From Pseudomonadota bacterium (GTDB lineage Bacteria; Pseudomonadota; Gammaproteobacteria; Burkholderiales; Rhodocyclaceae), in NCBI GenBank assembly GCA_963205435.1, contig CAUJIV010000081.1:1-35930 (forward strand): DNA of 35,930 nt, read 5' to 3'. The position numbers and the translations under genes were made by a program. Shown piece by piece: positions 7,661 through 18,193 of the stretch (its first letter is position 1; every line of letters begins with the position of its first letter). The notes under the pieces are model-generated. The model ran no database searches. It was given only the letters and a program-made list of their open reading frames with translations, and had not been told where the DNA came from.

Positions 7661-8263
7661 ATGAGAACCGCAAGCAAGCTGCTGGCCTTCGCCTTCGCGC
7701 TGGTTCTGGGCAGCGCCGCCCAGGCGCAGGTGATCTTCAGCGACAATTTCAACGGCAACACGCCGGGACTCGACCAGACGCCGACCGGCTGGACGGTGAC
7801 GGGCGGCACGGTCGACATCATCGGGGATAACACGAGTTGGGACTTCTTCCCGCACGGCCATGGCTATTACATCGACCTCGACGGCACGACAAAGAGCGCG
7901 GGGCTGATGTCGCAAGGCTTCTCGCTCGTCGCCGGCACGCCCTATGTCGCCAGCTTCGAACTGGCCGGCAACCAGCGCGGGGCTGGCGACGATACGGTGA
8001 GCGTCAATTTCGGCAGCGCGTCGGGCAACTGGACCCTGGGGCAGTCTGACGGCTGGGCGACATATTCGCTGAGCTTCACGCCGGGCAGCAGCGGGGTCTA
8101 TAACCTGCTGTTCCAGAATTCCCAGCACGGGGACGACATCGGCGCGCTGCTCGACAACGTGGTGATCACCGCCGTGCCCGAGCCGGAGAGCTGGGCGCTG
8201 ATGCTGGCCGGCCTCGGCGTGCTGGTGGCGAGCGGCCGCCGGCGGCTGTCGCGCAGGGCCTGA
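7661..8263 (+). CDS. PEP-CTERM protein with predicted beta-sandwich domain
   Basis: This 200-residue exported protein has a signal peptide (about 1-23, cleavage after AQA), a glycine- and threonine-rich body that reads like a carbohydrate-binding jelly roll (DNFNGNTPG near the start, SLSFTPGSSGVYNLLF and DNVVITAVPEPES near the end), and a PEP-CTERM tail nearly identical to those of the two upstream genes. GGAGGGAAG (7648-7656) five bases before the ATG selects 7661 over the in-frame ATG at 7646. It is followed by a strong terminator at 8302. Unlike the two genes before it, it has no Cys/Gln pair and appears unrelated to them outside the tail. Ligand unknown; DUF642-like carbohydrate binding is possible but not shown. 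Confidence 0.88.
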   Translation: MRTASKLLAFAFALVLGSAAQAQVIFSDNFNGNTPGLDQTPTGWTVTGGTVDIIGDNTSWDFFPHGHGYYIDLDGTTKSAGLMSQGFSLVAGTPYVASFELAGNQRGAGDDTVSVNFGSASGNWTLGQSDGWATYSLSFTPGSSGVYNLLFQNSQHGDDIGALLDNVVITAVPEPESWALMLAGLGVLVASGRRRLSRRA

Positions 8264-8301
8264 TTCACGGCCGCCGGCCGCGCCGGCGGATGGTTTCGCG
8301 G

Positions 8302-8342
8302 AGCGATGCCGGCGATGCGCCGGCATCGCTCTCTTCGTTTTT
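8302..8342 (+). terminator. Strong rho-independent terminator after PEP-CTERM cluster
   Basis: AGCGATGCCGGC (8302-8313) pairs perfectly with GCCGGCATCGCT (8319-8330) across a five-base loop, followed by a T run at 8338-8342. It closes the PEP-CTERM cluster. Confidence 0.8.
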
Positions 8343-8465
8343 GCGCAGGCGGCTGTCGCGCACTGTTGGCAGACGACAGCGGGCGGCAGGCTCCGCCTCC
8401 GTCGTGTCGGCGGGACGTGCGGCCGAAAAGCCTGCGGACGGACGCGGGTCGTCGTTAATAAGTCA

Positions 8466-8494
8466 CGGACAATTCAGGCCGGCGCGGCTACAAT
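8466..8494 (+). promoter_or_regulatory. Predicted sigma-70 promoter of the GT2-PilZ gene
   Basis: CGGACA (8466-8471) and TACAAT (8489-8494) are separated by 17 bases, with a predicted leader of about 20 bases before the ATG at 8520. Confidence 0.5.
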
Positions 8495-8519
8495 GCCGCG
8501 GCTTCGGCCGTTGCAGCCC

Positions 8520-10715
8520 ATGAGCACTGAAGAAACGACAACAACCGGCAAGCGGCCGGGCGACGCGGATTCACGACCGGACAGCGAGCCGCTGCCGATC
8601 GGGGCGAAGCTGCTCGTCATCGTCTATCTGGTCGTCGCCGTCCTCTACCTGGGCTGGCGGCCCAGCACCTTCAACCCGCAGGCGATGACCTTCTCCGTCA
8701 TCGTCTACGCGGCCGAGCTGTTCGGCTTCCTGGTCTCGCTGATCCACCTGTTCATGACGGAGCGGCTGACGCTGCGCGTGCCGCCGCCGGCGCCGCCGGG
8801 GCTGCAGGTGGATGTCTTCGTGCCGACGATCAACGAGCCGGTGGAGATGGTGCGGCGCACGCTGATGGCCGCCGCGCGCATGGACTATCCGCACGTGACC
8901 TGGCTGCTCGACGACGGTAACCGGCGCGAGATGCGGCTGCTCGCCGACGAGCTGGGCTGCCGCTACCTGACGCGGGCGAAGAACACCCATGCCAAGGCCG
9001 GCAACCTGAACAACGCGCTCAAGCACAGCAGCGGCGAGCTGGTCGCCTTCTTCGACGCCGACCACGCGCCGCGGCGCGACTTCCTGCTGCGCACGCTGGG
9101 CTACTTCTCCGACGAGAAGACGGCCTTCGTGCAGACCCCGCAGGACTTCTTCAACCTCGACTCCTTCGAGCACCGGCGCGAGAAGAAGGGCGAGTGGCAG
9201 GTGTGGATGGAGCAGACCTTCTTCTGGCGGGTGATCCAGCGCGGCAAGGACTACTGGAACGCCGCCTTCTTCTGCGGCAGCTGCGCGGTGATGCGGCGCA
9301 GCGCGCTGGAGGAGATCGGCGGCATCGCGACGAAGTCGGTGACCGAGGACCTGCTCACCTCGCTGCGGCTGCACAAGAAGGGCTGGCGCTCGGTCTACCA
9401 CGCCGAGCCGCTGGCCTACGGCATCGCGCCGGCCAACCCGCAGGAGTACGTCAAGCAGCGGCGGCGCTGGGGGCTGGGCGCGATGCAGGTGTGGCGCAGC
9501 GAGGGGGTGGTCTTCACGCGCGGCCTGACGCTGGCGCAGCGCATCTGCTACCTGTCGACGCTGCTGACCTATTTCGACGGCTGGCAGAAGCTGGTCTTCT
9601 ACGCCGCGCCGGCGGTCGTCCTGCTGAGCGGCACCATGCCGGTTGCCGAGCTGGGCTGGCCCTTCCTGCTGCGCTTCATCCCCTATTACGTGCTGGTGTT
9701 CCTGGTGTTCGAGGAGATGGCGCGCGGCTACGGTCGCTCGCTGCTGATCGAGCAGTACAACCTGGCGCGCTTCTTCGCCTTCCTGCAGTCGATGGCCGGC
9801 TTCTTCCGCCGGCGCGTGCGCTTCGCCGTGACCGACAAGGCGGCGGGCAACGGCGGCGACGGGCGCGCGCAGATGATGCCGCAGGCGACGATGCTGGCGG
9901 TGAACGCCGCCGCCATCCCGCTCGGCATCCTGCTGCAGATGCGCATGAACTGGCTGCCGCAGGGCGCGCTGCTGGCGAACATCGCCTGGGCGCTGGCCAA
10001 CGCCACGCTGGCGCTGATCCTGCTGCGCTTCCAGCGCGGGCGCTCGCACTTCCAGCGGCGCGAATACCGCTTCCCGGTGCCGCTGCCGGCGCGCTTGTCG
10101 GTGGCCGGGGCGCCGGCGATCTTCGGCATCATCGACGACATCTCGAGCGAGGGCTTCCTGTTCTACGGCCAGTTCGGCCAGGCGCTCGAGCCGGGCGCCG
10201 CGGTGCGGGTGGGGATCTTCTCGCCGGCCTCGGTGCTCGACGTCGATGCGACGGTGCGCTCGCTGCGCTACGGCGGCGAGGGCGAGGAGCGCTACGTCAA
10301 GGCGCTGGGCGCCAGCTTCCAATGGCGCAGCCGCGAGGAGCGCGACCGCCTCGACGTCTTCCTCTACGGCTCTGACGTGCAGTGGAAGATCAACCGCATC
10401 GACGAGCGCCGGCCGACCCTGCTGCAGCGCCTGCGCCGCTGGCTCGGCGGCAAGGGTGACGATCGGCCAGAGGCCGTGCCGCACTGGGCGCCGGCCATCG
10501 CCCATGCCGGCGAGGTGAGCACCATGGCCATCGTCTCGATCGGCGCCGAAGAGGACGAGATGATCGCGCTGCGCTCCCTGCCCTCGGGGGCGCCGGTCAA
10601 TCTCAGCGTCTATACCCGCCGCGGGGTGAGCCGCCTGAAAGGGGTGGCCGACCTGCAGGAAACTATTGCAACGCCAACCCAATCCATGCATCATTACAAG
10701 TTAAGTAATCTCTGA
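8520..10715 (+). CDS. Cellulose-synthase-like GT2 glycosyltransferase with PilZ domain
   Basis: This 731-residue integral membrane glycosyltransferase resembles BcsA. Two N-terminal membrane helices (about 29-47 and 57-79) precede a processive GT2 domain with DDG (131-133), DAD (179-181), TED (275-277) and QRRRW (313-317). Further membrane helices follow (about 355-405 and 455-505). The C-terminal PilZ domain has RREYR (513-517) and DISSEG (540-545), the two motifs that bind cyclic di-GMP, so activity is probably switched on by that messenger. It should polymerise a beta-linked glucan from a UDP-sugar and extrude it through its own pore. No bcsB or bcsC homolog is in the window, so cellulose as product is not certain. 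The start at 8520 is about 20 bases after the predicted transcription start. Confidence 0.88.
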   Translation: MSTEETTTTGKRPGDADSRPDSEPLPIGAKLLVIVYLVVAVLYLGWRPSTFNPQAMTFSVIVYAAELFGFLVSLIHLFMTERLTLRVPPPAPPGLQVDVFVPTINEPVEMVRRTLMAAARMDYPHVTWLLDDGNRREMRLLADELGCRYLTRAKNTHAKAGNLNNALKHSSGELVAFFDADHAPRRDFLLRTLGYFSDEKTAFVQTPQDFFNLDSFEHRREKKGEWQVWMEQTFFWRVIQRGKDYWNAAFFCGSCAVMRRSALEEIGGIATKSVTEDLLTSLRLHKKGWRSVYHAEPLAYGIAPANPQEYVKQRRRWGLGAMQVWRSEGVVFTRGLTLAQRICYLSTLLTYFDGWQKLVFYAAPAVVLLSGTMPVAELGWPFLLRFIPYYVLVFLVFEEMARGYGRSLLIEQYNLARFFAFLQSMAGFFRRRVRFAVTDKAAGNGGDGRAQMMPQATMLAVNAAAIPLGILLQMRMNWLPQGALLANIAWALANATLALILLRFQRGRSHFQRREYRFPVPLPARLSVAGAPAIFGIIDDISSEGFLFYGQFGQALEPGAAVRVGIFSPASVLDVDATVRSLRYGGEGEERYVKALGASFQWRSREERDRLDVFLYGSDVQWKINRIDERRPTLLQRLRRWLGGKGDDRPEAVPHWAPAIAHAGEVSTMAIVSIGAEEDEMIALRSLPSGAPVNLSVYTRRGVSRLKGVADLQETIATPTQSMHHYKLSNL

Positions 10716-10768
10716 ACAATCACGGCTAACATCTTGTTTAGAGGTTTTTTGCAGCCAAATTAACTTGG

Positions 10769-11470
10769 ATGCCTGGACCAATGGGACGAATCCGGCCAAA
10801 TCAGTTGCTCGCCCTTCTCGCGGCAAGCCTCGCCATCTCCCCGATTTCCTTCGCCGACAACGCCGGCCTGGCCGGCTTCGAGGTCGGCCAGCGCGGCAGC
10901 CGCCATGCCTATGTCGGCACGATCATCGTGCCCGAGTCGGTTTCCCCGTGGCGGGGGCGGCTGTGGCTCGACCACACGCGTTACGAATACGACAAGGCCG
11001 GCCAGGACGTGCGGGCGCGGGTCACGGGCGCCGAGGCGGCGCTGGGCATCGGCGGCAGCCGGGATGCCGACTGGTGGGCGGTGTATCTGGGGCCGCGCTG
11101 GGAGAGCACGCGGCTGTCGCCCGACGACCGCGGCAACGACAATCGCGGCAGCCATGCGCGGGCCAAGCTGCTGGCGGAGGCCGAGCAGGGCGTCGGCAAC
11201 TGGCGCGCGATCCTCGGCGCATCGTATGTCTTCGGCGCGGACGGCTGGTGGATGCGCGGCCGCATGCTGCGCCCGCAGCCCGCGGGCAGCCGCTTCGGCG
11301 GCGAGCTGGTGCTGCACGGCGGGCCGGACTACCGCGCGACCCAGCTCGGCGGGCTGTACCAGATCCCGCTGGGCAAGGCCTCGTCGGCGCTGTTCAAGGG
11401 CGGCGTGCGCCACGACCGCGATCTGGGCAGCGGCGGCTACGCCGGCGTGGAGCTGTACTGGCCGTATTGA
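10769..11470 (+). CDS. BcsS-like outer-membrane beta-barrel protein
   Basis: An exported protein of 233 residues with an N-terminal signal peptide (cleavage after SFA) and a body of alternating short amphipathic strands (WWAVYLGPRWEST, WRAILGASYVFG, GELVLHGGPDY, SSALFKGGVRHDRD), ending in an aromatic strand GYAGVELYWPY. This pattern resembles BcsS, an outer-membrane protein associated with cellulose synthase genes. Position 53 bases after the GT2-PilZ gene supports a role in export or attachment of that polymer. No clear ribosome binding site distinguishes ATG 10769 from ATG 10781; the longer form is given. The beta-barrel prediction is reasonable; the BcsS assignment is a moderate-confidence recognition. 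Confidence 0.6.
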   Translation: MPGPMGRIRPNQLLALLAASLAISPISFADNAGLAGFEVGQRGSRHAYVGTIIVPESVSPWRGRLWLDHTRYEYDKAGQDVRARVTGAEAALGIGGSRDADWWAVYLGPRWESTRLSPDDRGNDNRGSHARAKLLAEAEQGVGNWRAILGASYVFGADGWWMRGRMLRPQPAGSRFGGELVLHGGPDYRATQLGGLYQIPLGKASSALFKGGVRHDRDLGSGGYAGVELYWPY

Positions 11471-11481
11471 GGCTCGCCGCC

Positions 11482-11501
11482 GGCGCGCGGCCCCGCGCGC
11501 C
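11482..11501. terminator. GC-rich hairpin after the BcsS-like gene
   Basis: GGCGCGCGG and CCGCGCGCC form a perfect nine-base-pair stem 12 bases after the stop codon. There is no T run, so it may be a weak terminator or only an mRNA end-stabilising hairpin. Confidence 0.35.
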
Positions 11502-11533
11502 GTTCAAGAAACGTCTGCAAGGAAAAACCGCCT

Positions 11534-11745
11534 TCAACGCAAAGGGCGCGAAGACGCCAAGGGCGCAAAGAGTTTGAAGCCGAGCGCGGTTGCGTGCTTT
11601 GCGGGTTTGTTTCTGGTCCGAGTTCCTTTCAGCAGGTGCTCCGGGATGTTGTCCGCCTGAAGGCGGACTTACAAATTCGCCCGCCGATCAAGAAACGCCT
11701 TCACCGCAAAGGGCGCGACGGCGCCAAGGACGCAAAGAATTTGAA
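11534..11745. repeat. Dispersed CGCAAAGGGCGC repeat pair around a REP copy
   Basis: A 45-base sequence built on CGCAAAGGGCGC and ending in TTTGAA occurs at 11534-11578 and again at 11701-11745, with six mismatches between copies. Between them lies a reverse REP at 11651-11672 (tail TTAC). This purine-rich family is distinct from the REPs but shares their intergenic location. No gene is supported in 11471-11891. Confidence 0.7.
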
Positions 11746-11812
11746 ATCGAGGGGGAGCTTGGCTTTCCCCAGTTTTCCCGGACGGTTTGTGTAGGTCGCC
11801 CTTCAGGGCAAC
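11651..11812. repeat. REP pair, cluster 3
   Basis: A reverse REP (GTCCGCC/GGCGGAC, 11651-11672) is followed by a forward REP (GTAG head, 11791-11812, right stem GGGCAAC with one mismatch). The order is opposite to the usual REPIN pair, so these are probably halves of two elements. They lie in the convergent region between the BcsS-like gene and the fourth PEP-CTERM gene. Confidence 0.75.
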
Positions 11813-11830
11813 GGGCGGCGGCGAAGGCCG

Positions 11831-11872
11831 ATAAAGAAAATCCCCCGCACGGCAGAACCATGCAGGGGATTT
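11831..11872 (-). terminator. Rho-independent terminator of the fourth PEP-CTERM gene
   Basis: AAATCCCC and GGGGATTT (11838-11845 and 11865-11872) form the stem. On the minus strand the stem is followed by TTTTCTTT. It lies 20 bases beyond the stop codon at 11892. Confidence 0.75.
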
Positions 11873-11891
11873 GCAGGAGGATGACGTTCGG

Positions 11892-12695
11892 TCAGGCGCG
11901 GGCTGCGGTGCGGCGGCGGGCGGTGGCGAAGACGAAGAGGCCGCCGGCGAGCAGCATGGCCCAGGTGCCCGGCTCGGGGACGGGCATGATCTGGACGCGG
12001 ACATTGTCGATGCCCCAGCTTTCGTCCCAGTGGGCCATGACGCCGTCGATCGGCTGGCCGCCTTCATGCACCACCCAGAAATCCTGCAGGCCCTGGCCGT
12101 AGAAAGCGAGCTGCAGGTCGTTCGAGGCATGGGCGAAGGTGAAGCTGAAGTGGTACACCGAGTCCATCACCTCGGAGGTGCCCGGCTCCTTGTCGGACGG
12201 CAGCCAGTTGTCGAAATGGTAGCCGAGGGAGTACTGCTCGGCGCTGCCGCTCATCGGGGCGCAGGCGCTGCCGCCGCCCGGGCAGTAGGACTGGGTGGCG
12301 CCGCCGTTGCTGAAGCTGGCGCTGAAGATGTTGTTGCCGTCGGCCTTGAAGCCGAAGACGTCGGGACCGCCCCAGACAGGGTTGTCGCCGTCCCAGGATC
12401 GCAGCAGGTAGAGGTCGAAGTCGACCTGGACGAAGCCGTGCGGATCGAGGCCGGACAGCGAAAGCGCGGTCTCTCCGTTGTTGAACTCGCCGAGGAAGCG
12501 GCGCCAGCCGTCATAGACCGGGTTCGGCGCGGACTGAATGGTGCCGGCCGACCACTCCGGCACGCTGGCGCCGACATCCCACTGGAAGTCGTGGAAGTAC
12601 ACCTCGGTGGCGGCTTTGGCCGGCGTGGCGGCAAGCAGGCCGGCAAAGGCGAGAGCGGATACAAGAAGCTTGGCTGCGCTGGTCTTGATGTTCAT
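11892..12695 (-). CDS. PEP-CTERM sorting-domain protein
   Basis: This exported 267-residue protein has a signal peptide (about 1-32, cleavage after AKA), an aromatic-rich body with no recognised domain (it includes two cysteines in YCPGGGSACAP), and the sorting tail VPEPGTWAMLLAGG, hydrophobic helix and ARRR. Its tail belongs to a different sub-type from the three VPEPESW tails upstream. Expected fate: export, then processing by an exosortase not encoded in this window. ATG 12695 is chosen because GAGG lies six bases upstream; an in-frame ATG at 12707 adds only four residues. The gene has its own GGACTATTG promoter element and its own terminator, so it is a single-gene unit. Function beyond surface or matrix location is unknown. 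Confidence 0.88.
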   Translation of the reverse strand: MNIKTSAAKLLVSALAFAGLLAATPAKAATEVYFHDFQWDVGASVPEWSAGTIQSAPNPVYDGWRRFLGEFNNGETALSLSGLDPHGFVQVDFDLYLLRSWDGDNPVWGGPDVFGFKADGNNIFSASFSNGGATQSYCPGGGSACAPMSGSAEQYSLGYHFDNWLPSDKEPGTSEVMDSVYHFSFTFAHASNDLQLAFYGQGLQDFWVVHEGGQPIDGVMAHWDESWGIDNVRVQIMPVPEPGTWAMLLAGGLFVFATARRRTAARA

Positions 12696-12725
12696 GACGA
12701 GCCTCATAAGTGATTAATAATATTC

Positions 12726-12759
12726 AGTCTAGACATTCATTAACAAAAGTCAATAGTCC
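12726..12759 (-). promoter_or_regulatory. Predicted promoter of fourth PEP-CTERM gene with GGACTATTG element
   Basis: On the minus strand GGACTATTG (12759-12751) runs into TTGACT (-35, 12753-12748), then 16 bases, then TAGACT (-10, 12731-12726). The predicted leader is about 24 bases. It is the same arrangement as before the genes at 6064 and 6880, in an unrelated flanking sequence. Confidence 0.55.
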
Positions 12760-13025
12760 AAAAGAGCCATTTCCATCGTTTGTTTTTGTTATCAAAGACT
12801 AGCATGTCTTTAACGACTTGAAAAAGGCTTGAAGCGGTAACAAGCCATTTCTCGAATATTGTCAGCGTGCGCTCACTCATGCTGCCTGATAAGTCGAGCG
12901 GCAGCTCGGAAGCAGGCCATTGGATTCGAAGCGATGGCCCGATTCTAGGAAAGAAAGAAAAAATTTTCCGTGAAATTTGACACTTGAAACTCAAAGAATC
13001 CGCCTGATTCGTCTTTTCCGCCGAT
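12760..13025. other. AT-rich intergenic stretch, no supported gene
   Basis: About 265 bases of clearly lower GC than the surroundings between the arylesterase 3' end and the PEP-CTERM promoter. A 46-codon open frame on the minus strand (12880-12740, starting MSERTLTIFEKW) ends inside the promoter element; it has only a weak AGG upstream and is not supported as a gene. GAATC...GATTC near 13000 could form a weak hairpin after the arylesterase gene. Confidence 0.4.
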
Positions 13026-13676
13026 TCAGCCGGCGAAACCGAGCCGGGAGAGGGCGTCGAAGAGCTTTTCGGCGAGGCGGCGCTGGCCTTCGGCGTTGGG
13101 GTGGAGTTGGTCGAGCTTGAGATCGGGGTCGGAGAGGACGTCGGCCAGCGCGCCGGCGACGAGCGGCACGCCCTGCTCACGGGCGAGCTCGTCGTAGAAG
13201 AGGGCGTCGGAGAGGCTGCGGAAGACGGCGCCGGCGATGCTGGGCCTGGGGACGGCGAGGAGCACGACATGGGCGCCCCTGTTTCGCGCCTGGGCGATGA
13301 TGCGGGCGAGGTTGGCGCGGGTCTCATCTTCAGGCAGGTGGCGCAGCATGTCGTTGCCGCCGAGGGCGACGAGAACCAGTCGCGGGGTGTTGGCATCGAG
13401 CAGGGCGGGCAGGCGGGCGAGGCCGCCGGCGCTGGTGTCGCCGCTGACGCCGGCATTGACGATGCGCCAGCCGGTGGCGGCGGCGAGCAGGGCCGGCCAG
13501 GCCTGGCCCGGCTCGAGGCCGTAGCCGGCGGTGAGGCTGTCGCCGAGGGCGAGCACGGTGCTGCCGCGAGGCAGGGGAGCGGTTTTCTCCTGGCCGCCGC
13601 AGGCGGCGAGAAGGAGCAGGAGGAGCAGCGGAAAGAGCAAGGGCAGCGGCAGCAGGAGGGCGCGGCGCGGGCTCAT
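13026..13676 (-). CDS. SGNH-hydrolase arylesterase/lysophospholipase (TesA-like), lipoprotein
   Basis: This 216-residue protein has a strongly hydrophobic leader ending in a lipobox (LAAC, Cys26), so it is probably membrane-anchored. The SGNH blocks are complete: GDSLTAGYG with nucleophile Ser47, Gly80 in the VSGD block, GGND (106-109), and DQLHP with Asp189 and His192. The family (TesA/arylesterase) hydrolyses short acyl esters, thioesters or lysophospholipids in the periplasm. Start 13676 is chosen because it gives a compact signal; the open frame extends to 13889 with low-complexity sequence. It is transcribed in the same direction as uvrA, 193 bases downstream of it. Substrate cannot be read from sequence. 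Confidence 0.88.
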   Translation of the reverse strand: MSPRRALLLPLPLLFPLLLLLLLAACGGQEKTAPLPRGSTVLALGDSLTAGYGLEPGQAWPALLAAATGWRIVNAGVSGDTSAGGLARLPALLDANTPRLVLVALGGNDMLRHLPEDETRANLARIIAQARNRGAHVVLLAVPRPSIAGAVFRSLSDALFYDELAREQGVPLVAGALADVLSDPDLKLDQLHPNAEGQRRLAEKLFDALSRLGFAG

Positions 13677-13869
13677 CGACCAGGCTCCGCAAGGACTGCC
13701 GGCGGCAGGCGGACAATCGGGCTGATGCGGGCGCCTGGCGCGAGCGATGCCGCCCGCCGGCTGAGTCCCGTCACGGCCGGAATGGCGCCGGGAAGGCGCG
13801 GAGATCGAGGCATGCGGCGGGGCGGCGTCGGCAGGCTGTCCGCGGCGCCGCGCGGCGGACGGCAAGACA

Positions 13870-16740
<2,871 letters not shown>

Positions 16741-16770
16741 CGCCAACGCGAGTGAATAGGGCAATCTGCT

Positions 16771-16800
16771 AATATACGCAACTTCGCCGCCGCAAGCCAA
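16771..16800 (-). promoter_or_regulatory. Predicted uvrA promoter
   Basis: On the minus strand TTGGCT (16800-16795) and TATATT (16776-16771) are 18 bases apart, giving a leader of about 24 bases. This lies in the short divergent region shared with the MFS gene. Confidence 0.4.
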
Positions 16801-16810
16801 GCCTCATTCC

Positions 16811-18193
16811 ATGTCCGAACCAGACGCCGCCCGCCCGCCCGATCGCATGACCCGGCAGGAACTGCGCGCCGGCCTGTCGCTGGCGTCGATCTTCGCCCTG
16901 CGCATGCTCGGGCTGTTCCTCATCCTGCCGGTGTTCGCCGTCGACGCGCGCCGCCTGCCGGGCGGCGACGACCTGACCCTGGTCGGCGTGGCGCTGGGCG
17001 CCTACGGCCTGACCCAGGCCTTCCTGCAGCTGCCCTACGGCATGGCCTCGGACCGCTACGGCCGCAAGCGCGTCATCGTCCTCGGCCTGCTGGTGTTCGC
17101 CCTCGGCAGCTTCCTCGCCGCCGCCGCGCCGGACATCTGGTGGACCATCGTCGGCCGCGCCCTGCAGGGCGCCGGCGCGGTGTCGGCGGCGGTGACGGCG
17201 ATGGCGGCCGACCTGACGCGCGAGCAGCACCGCACCAAGGTGATGGCGCTGATCGGCTCCTCGATCGGCCTGATGTTCGCGCTGTCGCTGGTGGCGGCGC
17301 CGGCGCTGAACGACGTCATTGGCCTGCACGGGCTGTTCGTCCTCACCGGCCTGCTGTCGCTGGCGGCGATCTGGCTGGTGCTGCGGGTGGTGCCCGAGCC
17401 GCCGCCGCCGGAGCCGCACGCGCAGGAGCCGGTCGGCCTCGCCGAGGTGTTCTTCGACGGCCAGCTGCTGCGCCTGAACTGGGGCATCCTGACGCTGCAC
17501 TTCATCCAGATGGCGATGTTCGTCGTCGTGCCGGCGGCGCTGGTCGCCAGCGGCGGTATCCCGGTGGCGAGCCACTGGAAGGTGTACCTGCCGGTGGTGG
17601 TGGCCAGCTTCGTGCTGATGCTGCCGCCGATCTTCTGGGCCGAGCGGCGCGGCCGCATGAAGCCGGTGTTCGTCGCCGCGGTGCTGGTGCTGGTGCTGGC
17701 GCAGGGCGGCTTTCTCTATGGCAGCGGCAGCTTCCGCGCGCTGGTGGCGAACCTGGTGGTGTTCTTCGTCGTCTTCAACATCCTCGAGGCGAGCCTGCCC
17801 TCGCTGGTCTCGCGCATCGCGCCGGCGCAGGCGAAGGGCACGGCGCTGGGCATCTACAACACGACGCAGTCGCTCGGCCTGTTCCTCGGCGGCGCGGCGG
17901 GCGGCTGGCTGGCGCAGCACCACGGCGCGGCCGGGGTGTTCGGCGTCGGCATCGCGCTGGCATTGCTGTGGCTGGCGGTAGCGGTTACGATGAAGGCGCC
18001 GCCGCTGCTGGCGCTGCGCGAATACGCGATCCAGCCGCAGGTCGATCTCGACTGGCTGCGCGAGCAGCTGGCCGGCCTGCCCGGCGTGCGCGAGGCGGTG
18101 GTCGAGCCGGAGCGGCGGATGGCCTACCTGAAGGTCAACCTGGAAGGCTGGGACGAGCGGCGCGTGCGCCGCCTGATTGGAGGAGAGGCATAA
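16811..18193 (+). CDS. MFS transporter with C-terminal YAM domain (YajR-like)
   Basis: A 460-residue inner-membrane transporter with twelve predicted helices and the MFS loop motif DRYGRKRV after helix 2. After the last helix there is a soluble tail of about 60 residues (401-460: QPQVDLDWLREQLAGLPGV, then VEPERRMAYLKVN), a ferredoxin-like YAM domain as in E. coli YajR. The substrate of YajR is unknown, though it is usually described as a proton-driven drug-efflux-type carrier. It is divergent from uvrA, and its stop codon abuts the ssb start codon, so it is probably co-transcribed with ssb. The uvrA, MFS, ssb arrangement is common in betaproteobacteria. Confidence 0.9.
   Translation: MSEPDAARPPDRMTRQELRAGLSLASIFALRMLGLFLILPVFAVDARRLPGGDDLTLVGVALGAYGLTQAFLQLPYGMASDRYGRKRVIVLGLLVFALGSFLAAAAPDIWWTIVGRALQGAGAVSAAVTAMAADLTREQHRTKVMALIGSSIGLMFALSLVAAPALNDVIGLHGLFVLTGLLSLAAIWLVLRVVPEPPPPEPHAQEPVGLAEVFFDGQLLRLNWGILTLHFIQMAMFVVVPAALVASGGIPVASHWKVYLPVVVASFVLMLPPIFWAERRGRMKPVFVAAVLVLVLAQGGFLYGSGSFRALVANLVVFFVVFNILEASLPSLVSRIAPAQAKGTALGIYNTTQSLGLFLGGAAGGWLAQHHGAAGVFGVGIALALLWLAVAVTMKAPPLLALREYAIQPQVDLDWLREQLAGLPGVREAVVEPERRMAYLKVNLEGWDERRVRRLIGGEA

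Noticed and set aside
12740-12880. 46-residue open frame on the minus strand starting MSERTLTIF
   Set aside because: It has a weak ribosome binding site, no recognised family, and it ends inside the PEP-CTERM promoter element. Kept only as a note in the intergenic entry.
16741-16810. LexA box between uvrA and the MFS gene
   Set aside because: The region has CTGCTAATATACGCAA, which lacks the CTGT and ACAG ends with the right spacing.
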